Positions 36,091-45,634 of a stretch of DNA of 64,000 nt are shown here, piece by piece. This DNA comes from Ruminococcaceae bacterium BL-4 (GTDB lineage: Bacteria > Bacillota > Clostridia > Oscillospirales > Acutalibacteraceae). Position numbers and translations under genes: made by a program. The stretch lies in contig LR778134.1 of NCBI GenBank assembly GCA_902809935.1, positions 558,001 through 622,000 of the forward strand, written 5' to 3'. Position 1 is the stretch's first letter; the number at the start of each line of letters is the position of its first letter. The notes beneath the pieces are model-generated. The model did not search any database. It worked only from the letters and a program-made list of their open reading frames with translations, and was not told the DNA's origin.

Positions 36091-37176
36091 TCAAAATTTT
36101 GTCGGGTTGCTGGAAAGATATTTTTTAACCATCAAAGCTACTTTGAACACAATGGCGTCTTCAAATTCGCGCAAATCAAGCCCGGTGATTTTCTTGATTT
36201 TTTCCAGGCGGTAAACAAGGGTATTTCGATGAACAAAAAGCTTACGGCTTGTTTCTGAAACATTCAGGTTGTTTTCAAAAAATCTTTGAATCGTAAAGAG
36301 CGTTTCGTGATCAAGGCTATCGATTCCACCCTTTTTGAAAACTTCTTTCAGGAACATTTCACAGAGCGTGGTTGGCAGCTGATAGATCAAACGAGCAATT
36401 CCAAGGTTGTCATAGCTGACGATACTGCGTTCTGTATCAAAAACTTTTCCAACTTCCAAAGCGACCTGTGCTTCTTTAAAGGAACGTGCAAGATCCTTCA
36501 AATTTTCTACCGGCGTGCCAATACCTACTACACAGTGTACATAAAATTCTCCCGAAAGCGTATCAACAATGGAACTTGCCAATTTTTCCAAATCTTTTGC
36601 GTCAATTCCAGGTTGAATCTCTTTGACAATCGCAATATCGTCTTCATTAATGTTGACAACAAAATCCTTCGACTTGTCCGGGAAAAGGTTCTGAACCACA
36701 TCAAAGACCGCTACATCGGTGTTTGCAACAATTTTAATCAACATGCAAACGCGGGTAACATCTGCATTAAAATGCAGTTCACGAGCCTTGAGATAAATAT
36801 CGCCGGGCAAAATATTATCAAGAATAATATTCTTGATAAAATTACCACGGTCATATTTTTCATCATAGTACTGCTTGATGCTGTTAAGCGAAACTGCCAA
36901 AAGGGCTGCATAATGAGCGGCTTCCTGATCATTTCCAAGGACAAAAATGGCATATTCTGCGCGGGGAAGGCCACCAAATGGGCAATACGTATAGCCATTG
37001 ACCACAAAAGGTTCCTGAGAGGCCATCATTTCCGGAGAAATATTGCCGGTCTTCTCTCCAATTTTTCCAAGCTCGCTACAAGCAATTACAGTAGATGTTT
37101 CATCAATCACACCAACTGGCCGGTCGATGGCGTCACGCATCTGATGGATCACGCCTTGAAACAATCTGTTTGACAT
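36091..37176 (-). CDS. CdaR/PucR-type regulator (sugar-diacid recognition domain)
   Basis: The 361-residue protein has an N-terminal domain like the sugar diacid recognition domain of CdaR (about 1-130, GVIHQMRDAIDRPVGVID), a middle region and a C-terminal PucR-type helix-turn-helix (about 295-355, FFENNLNVSETSRKLFVHRNTLVYRLEKI). CdaR itself activates glucarate/galactarate genes. No such pathway is nearby and the gene stands alone between ftsE and a pseudouridine synthase gene, so the ligand and targets are unknown. It starts at ATG 37176 behind GAGAGG. Confidence 0.85.
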   Translation of the reverse strand: MSNRLFQGVIHQMRDAIDRPVGVIDETSTVIACSELGKIGEKTGNISPEMMASQEPFVVNGYTYCPFGGLPRAEYAIFVLGNDQEAAHYAALLAVSLNSIKQYYDEKYDRGNFIKNIILDNILPGDIYLKARELHFNADVTRVCMLIKIVANTDVAVFDVVQNLFPDKSKDFVVNINEDDIAIVKEIQPGIDAKDLEKLASSIVDTLSGEFYVHCVVGIGTPVENLKDLARSFKEAQVALEVGKVFDTERSIVSYDNLGIARLIYQLPTTLCEMFLKEVFKKGGIDSLDHETLFTIQRFFENNLNVSETSRKLFVHRNTLVYRLEKIKKITGLDLREFEDAIVFKVALMVKKYLSSNPTKF

Positions 37177-37373
37177 AGTTTTGATCCTCTCTTTTCATAT
37201 TTAGAAGTTTAAACAAAAAATAAGTCCAAAATAGAATAAGCTAAGTATATTTTACATATCTTTCATTTTAATATCAACCATTTTGACGAAAAAAATTTTT
37301 TTTTTTATGATTTTTGCCGATATTTTTAGCAATTGTGATTCTATAAATATCCATTTTTAAATTACTTTCCCAT

Positions 37374-38105
37374 TTAATGAGGCTTTTTATCACTTTGCTC
37401 TCGAAAAACCAATTTAACTTCCTCCTCTGTCATTTGCCGGCACTCGCCCGGCTTCAGCAAAGGATCCAATTCTAAACTTCCAATCGCAATACGATTTAAT
37501 TCAATAACTGTGCAGCCAAGGACCAAAAACATTCGTTTAATCTGATGAAATTTTCCCTCATGAATCTCGACTTCACAAAGTGGCTGATTTCCCTCTTCCA
37601 AAATTTTCAGTTTGCTCGGAAGCGTTGTAAAATCACTCAGCACAATTCCTTTTGCAAAGCGTTCCTTTGCGTCCAAAGGAAGCGGAGCATCCAAACGAGC
37701 GCGATACTTTTTTGTCACATGGCTCTTAGGAGCCAACATATGATGTGCCGCCTCTCCATCATTTGTTAAAATCAACAAACCCGTCGTATCCTTGTCCAAT
37801 CTGCCGGCTGGAAAAAGGCCTTTCCGACGCAGTTCTTCCGGCACCAGATCAAGTACCGTTTTCTGTTTTGGATCTCGTGCCGCCGAAAGGACCCCAACAG
37901 GTTTATTCAGCATCAGCCAAAGCACCTTATGATAAAGAAAGGGAACTCCATCCAGCATGATCTGATCTGTATCAGGATTTATTTTTTCTGATGCAGAACG
38001 AACAAGAGCACCATTGACCATGACCCGCCCTTTTCGAACTGCCAGTCCAGCGTCTTTCCTGCTCATCGTCCCACAAGATGATAAAATTTTATCAATCCGT
38101 TCCAC
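37374..38105 (-). CDS. RsuA/RluB family pseudouridine synthase
   Basis: The 243-residue enzyme converts a specific uridine in rRNA to pseudouridine. It has an N-terminal S4 RNA-binding domain (about 1-60) and a catalytic domain with GRLDKDTTGLLILTNDG, where the aspartate is the nucleophile. Sequence and size fit the RsuA branch (16S U516), but RluB/RluE-type targets cannot be excluded. The start appears to be GTG 38105 with a poor ribosome binding site. Between it and 37176 lies a 200-bp AT-rich gap with a 13-T run but no gene. Confidence 0.9.
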   Translation of the reverse strand: MERIDKILSSCGTMSRKDAGLAVRKGRVMVNGALVRSASEKINPDTDQIMLDGVPFLYHKVLWLMLNKPVGVLSAARDPKQKTVLDLVPEELRRKGLFPAGRLDKDTTGLLILTNDGEAAHHMLAPKSHVTKKYRARLDAPLPLDAKERFAKGIVLSDFTTLPSKLKILEEGNQPLCEVEIHEGKFHQIKRMFLVLGCTVIELNRIAIGSLELDPLLKPGECRQMTEEEVKLVFREQSDKKPH

Positions 38106-38175
38106 TTTGTCTCTGCTGAAAAGATTCTCTTTTCAGGCTTCCTTTCTTAATCTTTATTATATTAGTATACCATTT

Positions 38176-38631
38176 TTAATTTTTTTTCGCCAGTATCCGC
38201 AACGGTACCATAAATCCATTTATTGCTGCTGTAGAAAGGTCCCCTCCGGAAATTTTGCCGTCACAAACCAAAAGATGAGCATAAACATCATCTCGCCCAT
38301 CATAATTTTTCACTTTATAGACGTACTGCATACATTTTTTTCCTGCAACTGCTTCCAGATGAAACCCTGCCTTTTCGTTGAGCTGTGCATAATTTTTATA
38401 AACCTGCGAAAATGTTTCTGGAATTTGAATTTCGCGTGTTTCAACAGGTTCCGATTCTACCTCCCAGCCACAGCTTCGTAAAAAGCTGATCCGCTGCTCA
38501 TTCTTTCCACCGGGATTTTTCCACGCGCCGTCTAAAAAAGCCATTACAAAGATCAATCCCGCTGCCAAAAGCAGGATGGCCAAAAAAAGCAGCCCTTTTT
38601 TCTTAGAAATCCGCACCGAAATCATATGCAT
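38176..38631 (-). CDS. DUF4830 domain membrane-anchored protein
   Basis: This 151-residue protein has an N-terminal transmembrane segment (about 13-32) and an extracellular domain whose wording (ISFLRSCGWEVESEPVE, IPETFSQVYKNYAQLNEKAGF, YKVKNYDG, AINGFM) I recognise as DUF4830. The function of the family is unknown. It starts at ATG 38631 six bases after GGGGGAG. It lies 70 bp upstream of the pseudouridine synthase on the same strand and may share its transcript. Confidence 0.75.
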   Translation of the reverse strand: MHMISVRISKKKGLLFLAILLLAAGLIFVMAFLDGAWKNPGGKNEQRISFLRSCGWEVESEPVETREIQIPETFSQVYKNYAQLNEKAGFHLEAVAGKKCMQYVYKVKNYDGRDDVYAHLLVCDGKISGGDLSTAAINGFMVPLRILAKKN

Positions 38632-38715
38632 AAAAATCTCCCCCTGTCAGAACAAGTTTATGAGATCTCTTTTAAAAACAGAACAGGGAAAGAACAGGCC
38701 GGCAAATTTTTCGAC

Positions 38716-38758
38716 AAAAAGGGGACTCCCCGGATTGTATCACGGAAAGTCCCTTTTT
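38716..38758. terminator. Terminator after the EF-G-like gene
   Basis: AAAAAGGGGACT pairs with AGTCCCTTTTT, followed on the minus strand by TTTTTGTC. Confidence 0.8.
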
Positions 38759-38778
38759 CTCGCTAATTCCACCAAAGA

Positions 38779-40884
38779 CTATGCTTCTTCTTGTTTACTT
38801 TCATCGATGACCTTCTGCGCAATCTGCGGCGGACACTCCTCATAGCGTTCAAATCCAAACTGAAACGTACCGCGCCCTTGTGTCACCTGACGTACATAAG
38901 TAGAAAAGTCGCTCATTTCTGCCACCGGAACTTCTGCATCAATCGTTTGACTCCCATCTTCTGCAGGTTCCATGCCCAAAACGCGACCGCGGCGCTTATT
39001 GATTTCGCCCATAATGTCACCCATGCTTGTATCCGGCACTGTTGCCTTTAAATGTCCAATCGGCTCCAGCAAAACCGGATCGGCCTGCGGCATTCCATTT
39101 CTATAAGCAACAGCCGCTGCCATTTTAAAGGCCATCTCAGAGCTGTCTACCGGATGATAGGAGCCATCATATAAAGTTGCGCGCAATCCTACCACCGGGT
39201 ATCCCGCCAGCGGACCTTTCTGGATACATTCGCGCAGCCCTTTTTCCACCGCCGGGAAAAATCCCTTTGGAACACTTCCTCCGACCACACGCTCAGCAAA
39301 CTCCAGCCCCTCGCTGTCACAAGGTTCAAACTCGATCCATACATCACCGAATTGCCCGTGCCCGCCGGTCTGCTTCTTATGGCGTCCCTGCACCTGCACC
39401 TTCTTACGGATCTTTTCACGATAAGGCACTTTCGGCGTCTGTAAAGTTGTTTCCACACCATAACGGTTCTTCAGCCGCGAAACGACCAAATTCAGATGTT
39501 GTTCACCCAAACCGCTGATTACCATCTGATGAGTTTCCGAATTATTTTCAAACAAAATCGTAGGATCTTCTTCCATTAGCTTAAAGACTCCCTGTGCGAC
39601 TTTGTCCTCATCACCCTTTGTCTTTGGAAGAATTGCCATTCGCAGAGTAGATCTTGGATAATGAATGCTATCCAATGTAACTTTTCTGCTCGGCGCACAA
39701 AGCGTATCACCAGTAGAAACCCCAGAAAGCTTCAATACCGCTCCAATATCGCCCGCAGGAATTACTTTCATCTCTTCCTGCTTTTTTCCGCACATCTTGA
39801 CAACTTTTCCGATTCGCTCTGTTGCGCCGGTACGCATATCAAAGAGCTGATCTTCAGTAGCAATTTTTCCAGAAATCACTTTGAGAAAAGATACTTTTCC
39901 AACAAAAGGATCGGCAATGGTCTTAAAGCACAATGCCGCTGCTGCTGCATCTTCATTGACGGCCAGTTCCACGGGATTCCCATCTAGATCTGCGGCAATC
40001 TCTCCCGCTTTGTCGGCAGCTGTTGGCAAAAGCCATACAAGTCCATTTAAAAATTGTTCCATGCCGCGCATTAAAAGGGCATCTCCACAGAACACCGGAA
40101 TAATTGCACCGGATTTGACCCCCTTAGAAACACCAACAATTACTTCTTCCGGCGTAAACGCTTCTCCGGAAAAATATTTATCGAACATCTCGTCACTGGT
40201 TTCAGCTACTGCTTCATAGATAGCAGTGCGCAAACCTTCCAAACGCTCACCCATATCCGGCATCTTTACTTCTACCGGCGCACCTTTGGAATAATCATAA
40301 GCTTTATACTCCAGAACATTAATGTAAATATTTGCTTTTCCATCCACTATGTAGGGCACCACAAGGGGGCAGACGCTTGGGCCAAAACGTGCCTTTAAGT
40401 CTTCAAAAACCCGGTAAAACCGTGCGCTCTCGTCACATAGCCCGTTTACGAAAAACACTTTGGAAAGTCCGCGCTCATCCGCCGCCTTCACTGCTTTTTC
40501 AGTTCCGACTGCGGCTCCGCTTTTTCCGCTGATGGTAATCAGCACGCTGTCTGCCGCACGAAACGCTTCTGCTGCACCACCGGCAAAATCAAGAAGCCCT
40601 GGTGCATCAATCAGATTAATCTTGTGGTTTTTCCACTCCAGCGGTGCAATACTTGCGGAAACACTCGTCTTCCGGCGAATCTCTTCCGGATCATAATCGC
40701 AGACCGTGTTTCCGTCGCTGATTTTTCCCAAGCGATCGGTTGCACCGGAAAGTTTCAGCATTGCCTCTGCGATGCTGGTTTTTCCGGAACCACTGTGTCC
40801 GGCGATGGCCAAATTCAAAATTTCTTTTGCATGGTATTGTTTCAAATCGCTCGCATCCCTTCGGTCATTTGCAAAAAACGACAT
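38779..40884 (-). CDS. Elongation factor G-like GTPase (FusA2 type) with altered G4 motif
   Basis: This EF-G paralogue of about 701 residues has the five-domain layout of EF-G: G domain (P-loop GHSGSGKT, DAPG), domain II, III, IV (with GHGQFGDVWIEFEP) and V. The guanine-recognition motif NKxD of true EF-G is replaced: the segment reads FVNGLCDE, with the lysine lost and the aspartate displaced. Translocation activity is therefore doubtful; such paralogues may act in stress or on the ribosome in other ways. It is monocistronic. The start is taken as ATG 40884; the TTG at 40887 is also possible and neither has a strong ribosome binding site. A second, canonical fusA is expected elsewhere. Confidence 0.88.
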   Translation of the reverse strand: MSFFANDRRDASDLKQYHAKEILNLAIAGHSGSGKTSIAEAMLKLSGATDRLGKISDGNTVCDYDPEEIRRKTSVSASIAPLEWKNHKINLIDAPGLLDFAGGAAEAFRAADSVLITISGKSGAAVGTEKAVKAADERGLSKVFFVNGLCDESARFYRVFEDLKARFGPSVCPLVVPYIVDGKANIYINVLEYKAYDYSKGAPVEVKMPDMGERLEGLRTAIYEAVAETSDEMFDKYFSGEAFTPEEVIVGVSKGVKSGAIIPVFCGDALLMRGMEQFLNGLVWLLPTAADKAGEIAADLDGNPVELAVNEDAAAAALCFKTIADPFVGKVSFLKVISGKIATEDQLFDMRTGATERIGKVVKMCGKKQEEMKVIPAGDIGAVLKLSGVSTGDTLCAPSRKVTLDSIHYPRSTLRMAILPKTKGDEDKVAQGVFKLMEEDPTILFENNSETHQMVISGLGEQHLNLVVSRLKNRYGVETTLQTPKVPYREKIRKKVQVQGRHKKQTGGHGQFGDVWIEFEPCDSEGLEFAERVVGGSVPKGFFPAVEKGLRECIQKGPLAGYPVVGLRATLYDGSYHPVDSSEMAFKMAAAVAYRNGMPQADPVLLEPIGHLKATVPDTSMGDIMGEINKRRGRVLGMEPAEDGSQTIDAEVPVAEMSDFSTYVRQVTQGRGTFQFGFERYEECPPQIAQKVIDESKQEEA

Positions 40885-41027
40885 CAAATTACCTAATATT
40901 TATCTAATTTTTAATGAGATTATAGCGTATATTTACGAAAAATACAACCCTTTTCAAGAAGGATTTCAATTTTTACGAATAAATTTGACGTCATTTTTTG
41001 ATTTTCTATATTTTCTATATTTATAAT

Positions 41028-41072
41028 AATGAAAAGAGAGTCTGCGGCAGAACCACAAACTCTCTTTTCATT
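41028..41072 (-). terminator. Terminator of secA
   Basis: GAAAAGAGAGT pairs with ACTCTCTTTTC just after the secA stop, with AT-rich flanks. Confidence 0.75.
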
Positions 41073-41079
41073 TTATTTT

Positions 41080-43854
41080 TTATGCTTTTGGATGATACTT
41101 TTCACAAGTACATTTTTTCCATTTTAATCCGCTGCCGCAGGGACACGGATCGTTACGTCCGATTTTCTTTCCCTTTACCGTTGGACTTTTTTCTTCGCTC
41201 CCGTCAGGAGCTCCCTTTGCAACTGTAGGCTGGGCGACTTGTTCTCTCTTAGGCTCCGTGCGAGTCTGAAGCCGAACTGTCAGCATCATACGTGCAGTAT
41301 TTTCACGGATTGTCGCAATCATGGCATCAAACATATCGAAGCCTTCCACGCGGTATTCCACTACCGGGTCCCGCTGACCATAAGCTCTCAGCCGGATTCC
41401 GCGCTGCAGTTCCTCCATAGCATCCAGATGATCCATCCACTGCGCATCTACATTTTTAAGCAGAATTACGCGTTCGAGTTCTCTGCAGATCTTATCACCA
41501 AATTGAGTTTCCCGATTATTACAGACTCCTTCAGCTTTCTGATAAAGGAAATCCACATAATCCTGCGGTTGTTTCTGAGATTGTTCTTCGGCAGTATCAT
41601 TGAGATCATTGTCTCCAAGAAGCCAGCGATAATAGTGCTCTTTAAGTCCCTTCAAATTCCAGCCGGAACGAGGATCGTCAAGATCATTCTCATCCATCGG
41701 CAGATATTGTTTTACCTTTGCTTCAATTGCCTGACGGATCATCTGCATGACCTGCTCGTGAACGCTCTCGCCCTCCAGCACTTTATCGCGCTGGGTGTAA
41801 ATAATTTCACGCTGACGGGAAAGGACATCATCATACTGCAAAACATCTTTCCGAATTCCGAAGTTTCTGCCTTCAATTTTACGCTGGGCAGATTCGATCG
41901 TATTCGTAAGCATTTTATTTTCAATCGGGGTATCCTCGTCCACGTTGAGCTTTTCCATCAGTGCAGTGATTCGTTCTCCGCCGAAGAGTCTCATCAGATC
42001 ATCTTCCAGCGAGATATAGAACCGGCTCATGCCAGGATCGCCCTGACGACCTGCACGGCCACGCAGCTGATTATCGATCCGGCGGGATTCGTGGCGCTCT
42101 GTTCCGATAATATAAAGGCCGCCGGCTGCACGTACTTCTTCCGCTTCTGCCTCAATTTTTTCCTTGTATTTTTCTTCCAGTTCACGGAAGACCTTACGCG
42201 CATTGAGGATCTCCGGATCCTGGGTATCTCCATAAGCATTGGCTTCTTCGATCAGCTCTTCAGAGAACCCTTCTTTGCGCATCTCGGTTTTTGCCATAAA
42301 TTCATTGTTGCCGCCCAGTACGATATCCGTACCACGGCCAGCCATATTAGTGGCAATTGTCACGGCACCTTTATGTCCTGCCTGTGCAACGATCTCAGCT
42401 TCTTTTTCATGATACTTTGCATTCAAAACTTCGTGGGGAATCCCCTGCTTTTTAAGAAGGGCCGAAAGTTTTTCAGATTTATCGATTGAAATGGTACCGA
42501 CCAATACCGGCTGTCCTTGCTTATGATGCTCGATAATATCTTCAATTACCGCACTGAATTTTGCACGTTCTGTCTTATAAATGACATCGGGTAAATCCTC
42601 GCGGATCATAGGCTTGTTGGTAGGAATCTCAATAACGTCCAGTTTATAAATTTCGCGGAACTCATCTTCCTCTGTCATGGCAGTACCAGTCATGCCGGAA
42701 AGCTTATCATACAAACGGAAGAAATTCTGGAACGTAATGGTTGCCAACGTTTTGCTCTCGCGGGCAACTTTTACTTTTTCCTTTGCCTCGATTGCCTGAT
42801 GCAGTCCTTCATTATAGCGGCGGCCATACATTAAGCGTCCGGTAAATTCATCAACGATAATGACTTCCCCGTCTTTTACCACATAATCGATATCGCGCTG
42901 CATCACACCGCGAGCCTTGATTGCCTGATTAATATGGTGCTGAATCGTAATATTGTTGGCATCGGTCAGGTTATCCAGATGGAAAAACGTTTCTGCCTTT
43001 TTAACGCCTGAAGGAGTCAGCGTAGCTGTTTTTGCCTTTTCATCCACCACATAATCGGAATCTTTATAAATTTCGTCGTTGTCTTCCTTATTATCGATCT
43101 CTGCTACCTTTGTCATTTTCAGTGTCTGAGCAAAGTGATCTGCGATCGTATAAAGCTGAGTGGATTCATCTCCCTGCCCAGAAATAATCAACGGTGTTCT
43201 GGCCTCATCAATCAGGATAGAATCCACCTCATCGACAATTGCATAATGGTGACCGCGCTGCACTTTATTTTCTTTATAAAGGACCATGTTATCCCGCAGA
43301 TAATCAAATCCAAATTCATTGTTGGTTCCGTAGGTGATATCAGCTTCATAAGCAGCTTTTCGTTGTGCGCCCTCTTTATCATGAACGATCAGTCCTACAG
43401 AAAGGCCCAGAAAACGATAGACCTTTCCCATCCATTCACTGTCGCGGCGAGCCAGATAATCGTTGACCGTAACGATATGGACTCCTTCTCCGGAAAGTGC
43501 ATTCAAATAAGCAGGCAGGGTTGCCACTAACGTTTTACCTTCACCGGTTTTCATCTCGGCGATACGTCCTTGATGCAGGATAATGCCGCCGACAATCTGT
43601 ACTGGAAAATGCTTCATTCCCAGTACACGCCAGCTGGCTTCTCGGCAAACCGCAAACGCATCTGGAAGAATCTGATCCAGTGTCTCGCCGTTTCTAAGTC
43701 TTTGCTTTAAAATACCCGTCTGCGCCTGCAGATCCTGCGTTGAAAGGGCTGCATATTTTTCTTCCAGTTTCAGCACAGCATCACAGATCGGTTGTACCCG
43801 TTTGAGCTCTCGTTTGCTGTAATTTCCAAAAAGTGCTTTCAGGATATTTGCCAT
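41080..43854 (-). CDS. secA: Preprotein translocase ATPase SecA
   Basis: SecA drives export of unfolded proteins through SecYEG. The 924-residue protein has helicase-like motor domains with Walker [12 protein letters not shown] and [12 protein letters not shown], the preprotein cross-linking domain, the second motor domain ([27 protein letters not shown]), helical scaffold and a C-terminal zinc-binding tail ending [14 protein letters not shown]. The start is ATG 43854 after GAGGTGG, giving [10 protein letters not shown]; the ORF upstream adds 12 unlikely residues. Nothing unusual is seen. Confidence 0.97.
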   Translation of the reverse strand: MANILKALFGNYSKRELKRVQPICDAVLKLEEKYAALSTQDLQAQTGILKQRLRNGETLDQILPDAFAVCREASWRVLGMKHFPVQIVGGIILHQGRIAEMKTGEGKTLVATLPAYLNALSGEGVHIVTVNDYLARRDSEWMGKVYRFLGLSVGLIVHDKEGAQRKAAYEADITYGTNNEFGFDYLRDNMVLYKENKVQRGHHYAIVDEVDSILIDEARTPLIISGQGDESTQLYTIADHFAQTLKMTKVAEIDNKEDNDEIYKDSDYVVDEKAKTATLTPSGVKKAETFFHLDNLTDANNITIQHHINQAIKARGVMQRDIDYVVKDGEVIIVDEFTGRLMYGRRYNEGLHQAIEAKEKVKVARESKTLATITFQNFFRLYDKLSGMTGTAMTEEDEFREIYKLDVIEIPTNKPMIREDLPDVIYKTERAKFSAVIEDIIEHHKQGQPVLVGTISIDKSEKLSALLKKQGIPHEVLNAKYHEKEAEIVAQAGHKGAVTIATNMAGRGTDIVLGGNNEFMAKTEMRKEGFSEELIEEANAYGDTQDPEILNARKVFRELEEKYKEKIEAEAEEVRAAGGLYIIGTERHESRRIDNQLRGRAGRQGDPGMSRFYISLEDDLMRLFGGERITALMEKLNVDEDTPIENKMLTNTIESAQRKIEGRNFGIRKDVLQYDDVLSRQREIIYTQRDKVLEGESVHEQVMQMIRQAIEAKVKQYLPMDENDLDDPRSGWNLKGLKEHYYRWLLGDNDLNDTAEEQSQKQPQDYVDFLYQKAEGVCNNRETQFGDKICRELERVILLKNVDAQWMDHLDAMEELQRGIRLRAYGQRDPVVEYRVEGFDMFDAMIATIRENTARMMLTVRLQTRTEPKREQVAQPTVAKGAPDGSEEKSPTVKGKKIGRNDPCPCGSGLKWKKCTCEKYHPKA

Positions 43855-44028
43855 AATGTTTTCCACCTCATACCATGGAGAATTTTTCACTCCCGGTCCG
43901 TTTCTATTAAAAGTTTCCTGTATTTCAGTATACGAAAGTGATTATATCATATTTGCCTTCCGGTGGAAAGAAGGCTTTTTTAAATTTTTGTAACATTTCA
44001 TATATTTTTCCTGCTGTAAAGTTAAGAT

Positions 44029-44544
44029 TCATCGAAATTCTGTCGGCGGCGGCCATTCTCCTTTTGCCAAAGCACCAAAATAATAATTGAGCACCAGATA
44101 AGTACCGACCAAAAAAAACAAGACCACCATTCCCGGCAATGTTTGCAGTTCAGTAAATGCCGTCCCTAATCCTGGCAGATAAAAGGAAACCGGAGCTCCA
44201 TACAGATCTGAAAACGGCACAATATCCGCAGTAAAATCGGAGTCGTCCTGATTTGCCATAAACTGACCGTTAGAATAATCAATTCGGGTAATTCTGCGCA
44301 CAACAGGCCGCCTTTTTAAATTACCTCTATAATAGGCGATTGGCTCTCCTACCCGCAGCTTTTCAGGCTGTACTTTTTGTATATATAAAAGGCTTCCTTG
44401 AGGATATTCACATCGAATCCCTGCACTGCACATTCCCAGCGGAACATATCCAAAAAATCTTGGTACTACAAAGATTGCCACTGCCAGCGCTAACAATAAT
44501 CCTCCTAAAATGTTCCATATCTTTTTCCAGCGCTTCATTGTCAT
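44029..44544 (-). CDS. Signal peptidase I-like membrane protein lacking catalytic Ser and His
   Basis: The 171-residue protein has a transmembrane helix near each end (about 12-28 and 132-152) and a middle domain with the order and spacing of SipW/archaeal-type signal peptidases (S26B). The catalytic box, normally SGSMEP followed by GS, reads SAGIRCEYPQGS, so the nucleophile position (residue 42) is Gly. The usual HRIV with the catalytic His reads RRIT (R83). Both catalytic residues are thus absent, and I infer it is not a working peptidase. It may bind substrates or be a decoy or regulator. It starts at ATG 44544 after GGAGG and stands alone after a 370-bp gap. Confidence 0.7.
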   Translation of the reverse strand: MTMKRWKKIWNILGGLLLALAVAIFVVPRFFGYVPLGMCSAGIRCEYPQGSLLYIQKVQPEKLRVGEPIAYYRGNLKRRPVVRRITRIDYSNGQFMANQDDSDFTADIVPFSDLYGAPVSFYLPGLGTAFTELQTLPGMVVLFFLVGTYLVLNYYFGALAKGEWPPPTEFR

Positions 44545-44814
44545 AATTTCAATCCTCCGTTTTTAAGCCTGTCCGCTTTAAAGGCTTGTATCTCCATCTT
44601 AACGGTCCAAAGTTGAAAAAAAGTACGAAGAAAGCACTTTAACTCCCTTCATTTCAGATTTTCATCTCCGATAATTCTTCCAAAGTTCCCTCCTCCTCAC
44701 CCATTTTCACAAAAAGGCTTTCCCTTCTTTCTTTTCATTGATATTTTTAAAATTCAATCGCTTCTATCCATCATGGAAAGATTGTTAAATTTTTATCTTT
44801 TTGCTTTTTACAGC
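44545..44814. other. Intergenic stretch without a recognised gene
   Basis: I find no ORF with a proper start and ribosome binding site and no clear RNA element between the signal-peptidase-like gene and the promoter of the IscU-like gene. Both flanking genes read outward from this stretch. Confidence 0.5.
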
Positions 44815-44843
44815 TTGCACAACGTTTTTGAATCCCCTATAAT
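44815..44843 (+). promoter_or_regulatory. Promoter of the IscU-like/GGGtGRT operon
   Basis: TTGCAC (44815-44820) and TATAAT (44838-44843) are 17 bp apart. The leader then has a short GGCGC/GCGCC hairpin just before the ribosome binding site AAAGGAG. Confidence 0.8.
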
Positions 44844-44913
44844 GAACATATAGAAATGACATGCGGGAGGCGCTCCAAAAAAAGTGGCGCCGGATGCTGA
44901 AAGGAGAACGAAG

Positions 44914-45606
44914 ATGAACTATTCCGCAGAAGTGGAAAGAATGTGTACCGTAGCAAAAGGACCAAAGCACGGCCCTGCTCCGATTCCAGAAGAGGGAAAA
45001 TGGGTAAAGGCTTATGACATCAAAGATATTTCGGGATTGACTCATGGTGTGGGCTGGTGTGCACCGCAGCAGGGCACCTGTAAACTGACTCTTAATATTA
45101 AGGATGGCATTGTACAAGAAGCACTGGTGGAAACCATCGGCTGTTCCGGAATGACCCATTCTGCTGCTATGGCGGCAGAGATTCTTCCGGGAAAAACAAT
45201 TTTGGAATGCCTAAACACCGATCTCGTATGCGATGCAATCAACGTTGCCATGCGGGAACTTTTTAAGCAAATTGTTTATGGCCGCAGCCAGACCGCGTTT
45301 TCCGAGGGAGGACTTCCCATCGGAGCGAGCCTCGAAGATCTGGGCAAAGGTCTGCGCAGCCAGGTCGGCACGATGTTCAGTACAAATGCAAAAGGCGTAC
45401 GCTATATGGAGATGACCGAAGGCTATGTGCTGAAGATGGCTCTGGATGAAAATGATGAAGTCATCGGCTACCAGTTTGTCAAAGTCGGAAAAATGCTGGA
45501 AGATATCCGCCACGGAAAATCGCCGGATCAGGCATATAAAGATAATATCGGGCAATATGGACGGTTTGACGGCGCGGCCAAATACATTGATCCCCGCGAA
45601 GAATAA
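44914..45606 (+). CDS. IscU/NifU-like iron-sulfur scaffold protein paired with GGGtGRT protein
   Basis: The 230-residue protein resembles NifU/IscU N-terminal scaffold domains, which hold nascent Fe-S clusters on conserved cysteines. Candidate ligands are C49 and C56 (GWCAPQQGTC), C77 (TIGCSGMTHSA) and the cysteine in LNTDLVCDAINVA. It is longer than IscU because of N- and C-terminal extensions. It starts at ATG 44914 after AAAGGAG. It lies 28 bp upstream of the GGGtGRT gene, a pairing I know from other anaerobic Firmicutes, but the client and reaction are not known. No iscS, sufBCD or other Fe-S gene is nearby. Confidence 0.8.
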   Translation: MNYSAEVERMCTVAKGPKHGPAPIPEEGKWVKAYDIKDISGLTHGVGWCAPQQGTCKLTLNIKDGIVQEALVETIGCSGMTHSAAMAAEILPGKTILECLNTDLVCDAINVAMRELFKQIVYGRSQTAFSEGGLPIGASLEDLGKGLRSQVGTMFSTNAKGVRYMEMTEGYVLKMALDENDEVIGYQFVKVGKMLEDIRHGKSPDQAYKDNIGQYGRFDGAAKYIDPREE

Positions 45607-45634
45607 TCTGAGAGATAAAGGAGGACACAGCAAA

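Noticed and set aside
41239-42489. 416-codon plus-strand ORF inside secA
   Set aside because: It is antisense to the conserved secA frame, has no ribosome binding site and no recognisable domain.
44541-44652. Small ORF upstream of the signal-peptidase-like gene
   Set aside because: The frame from the ATG at 44652 stops after 17 codons once the seven-T run is read correctly, and it lacks a good ribosome binding site.
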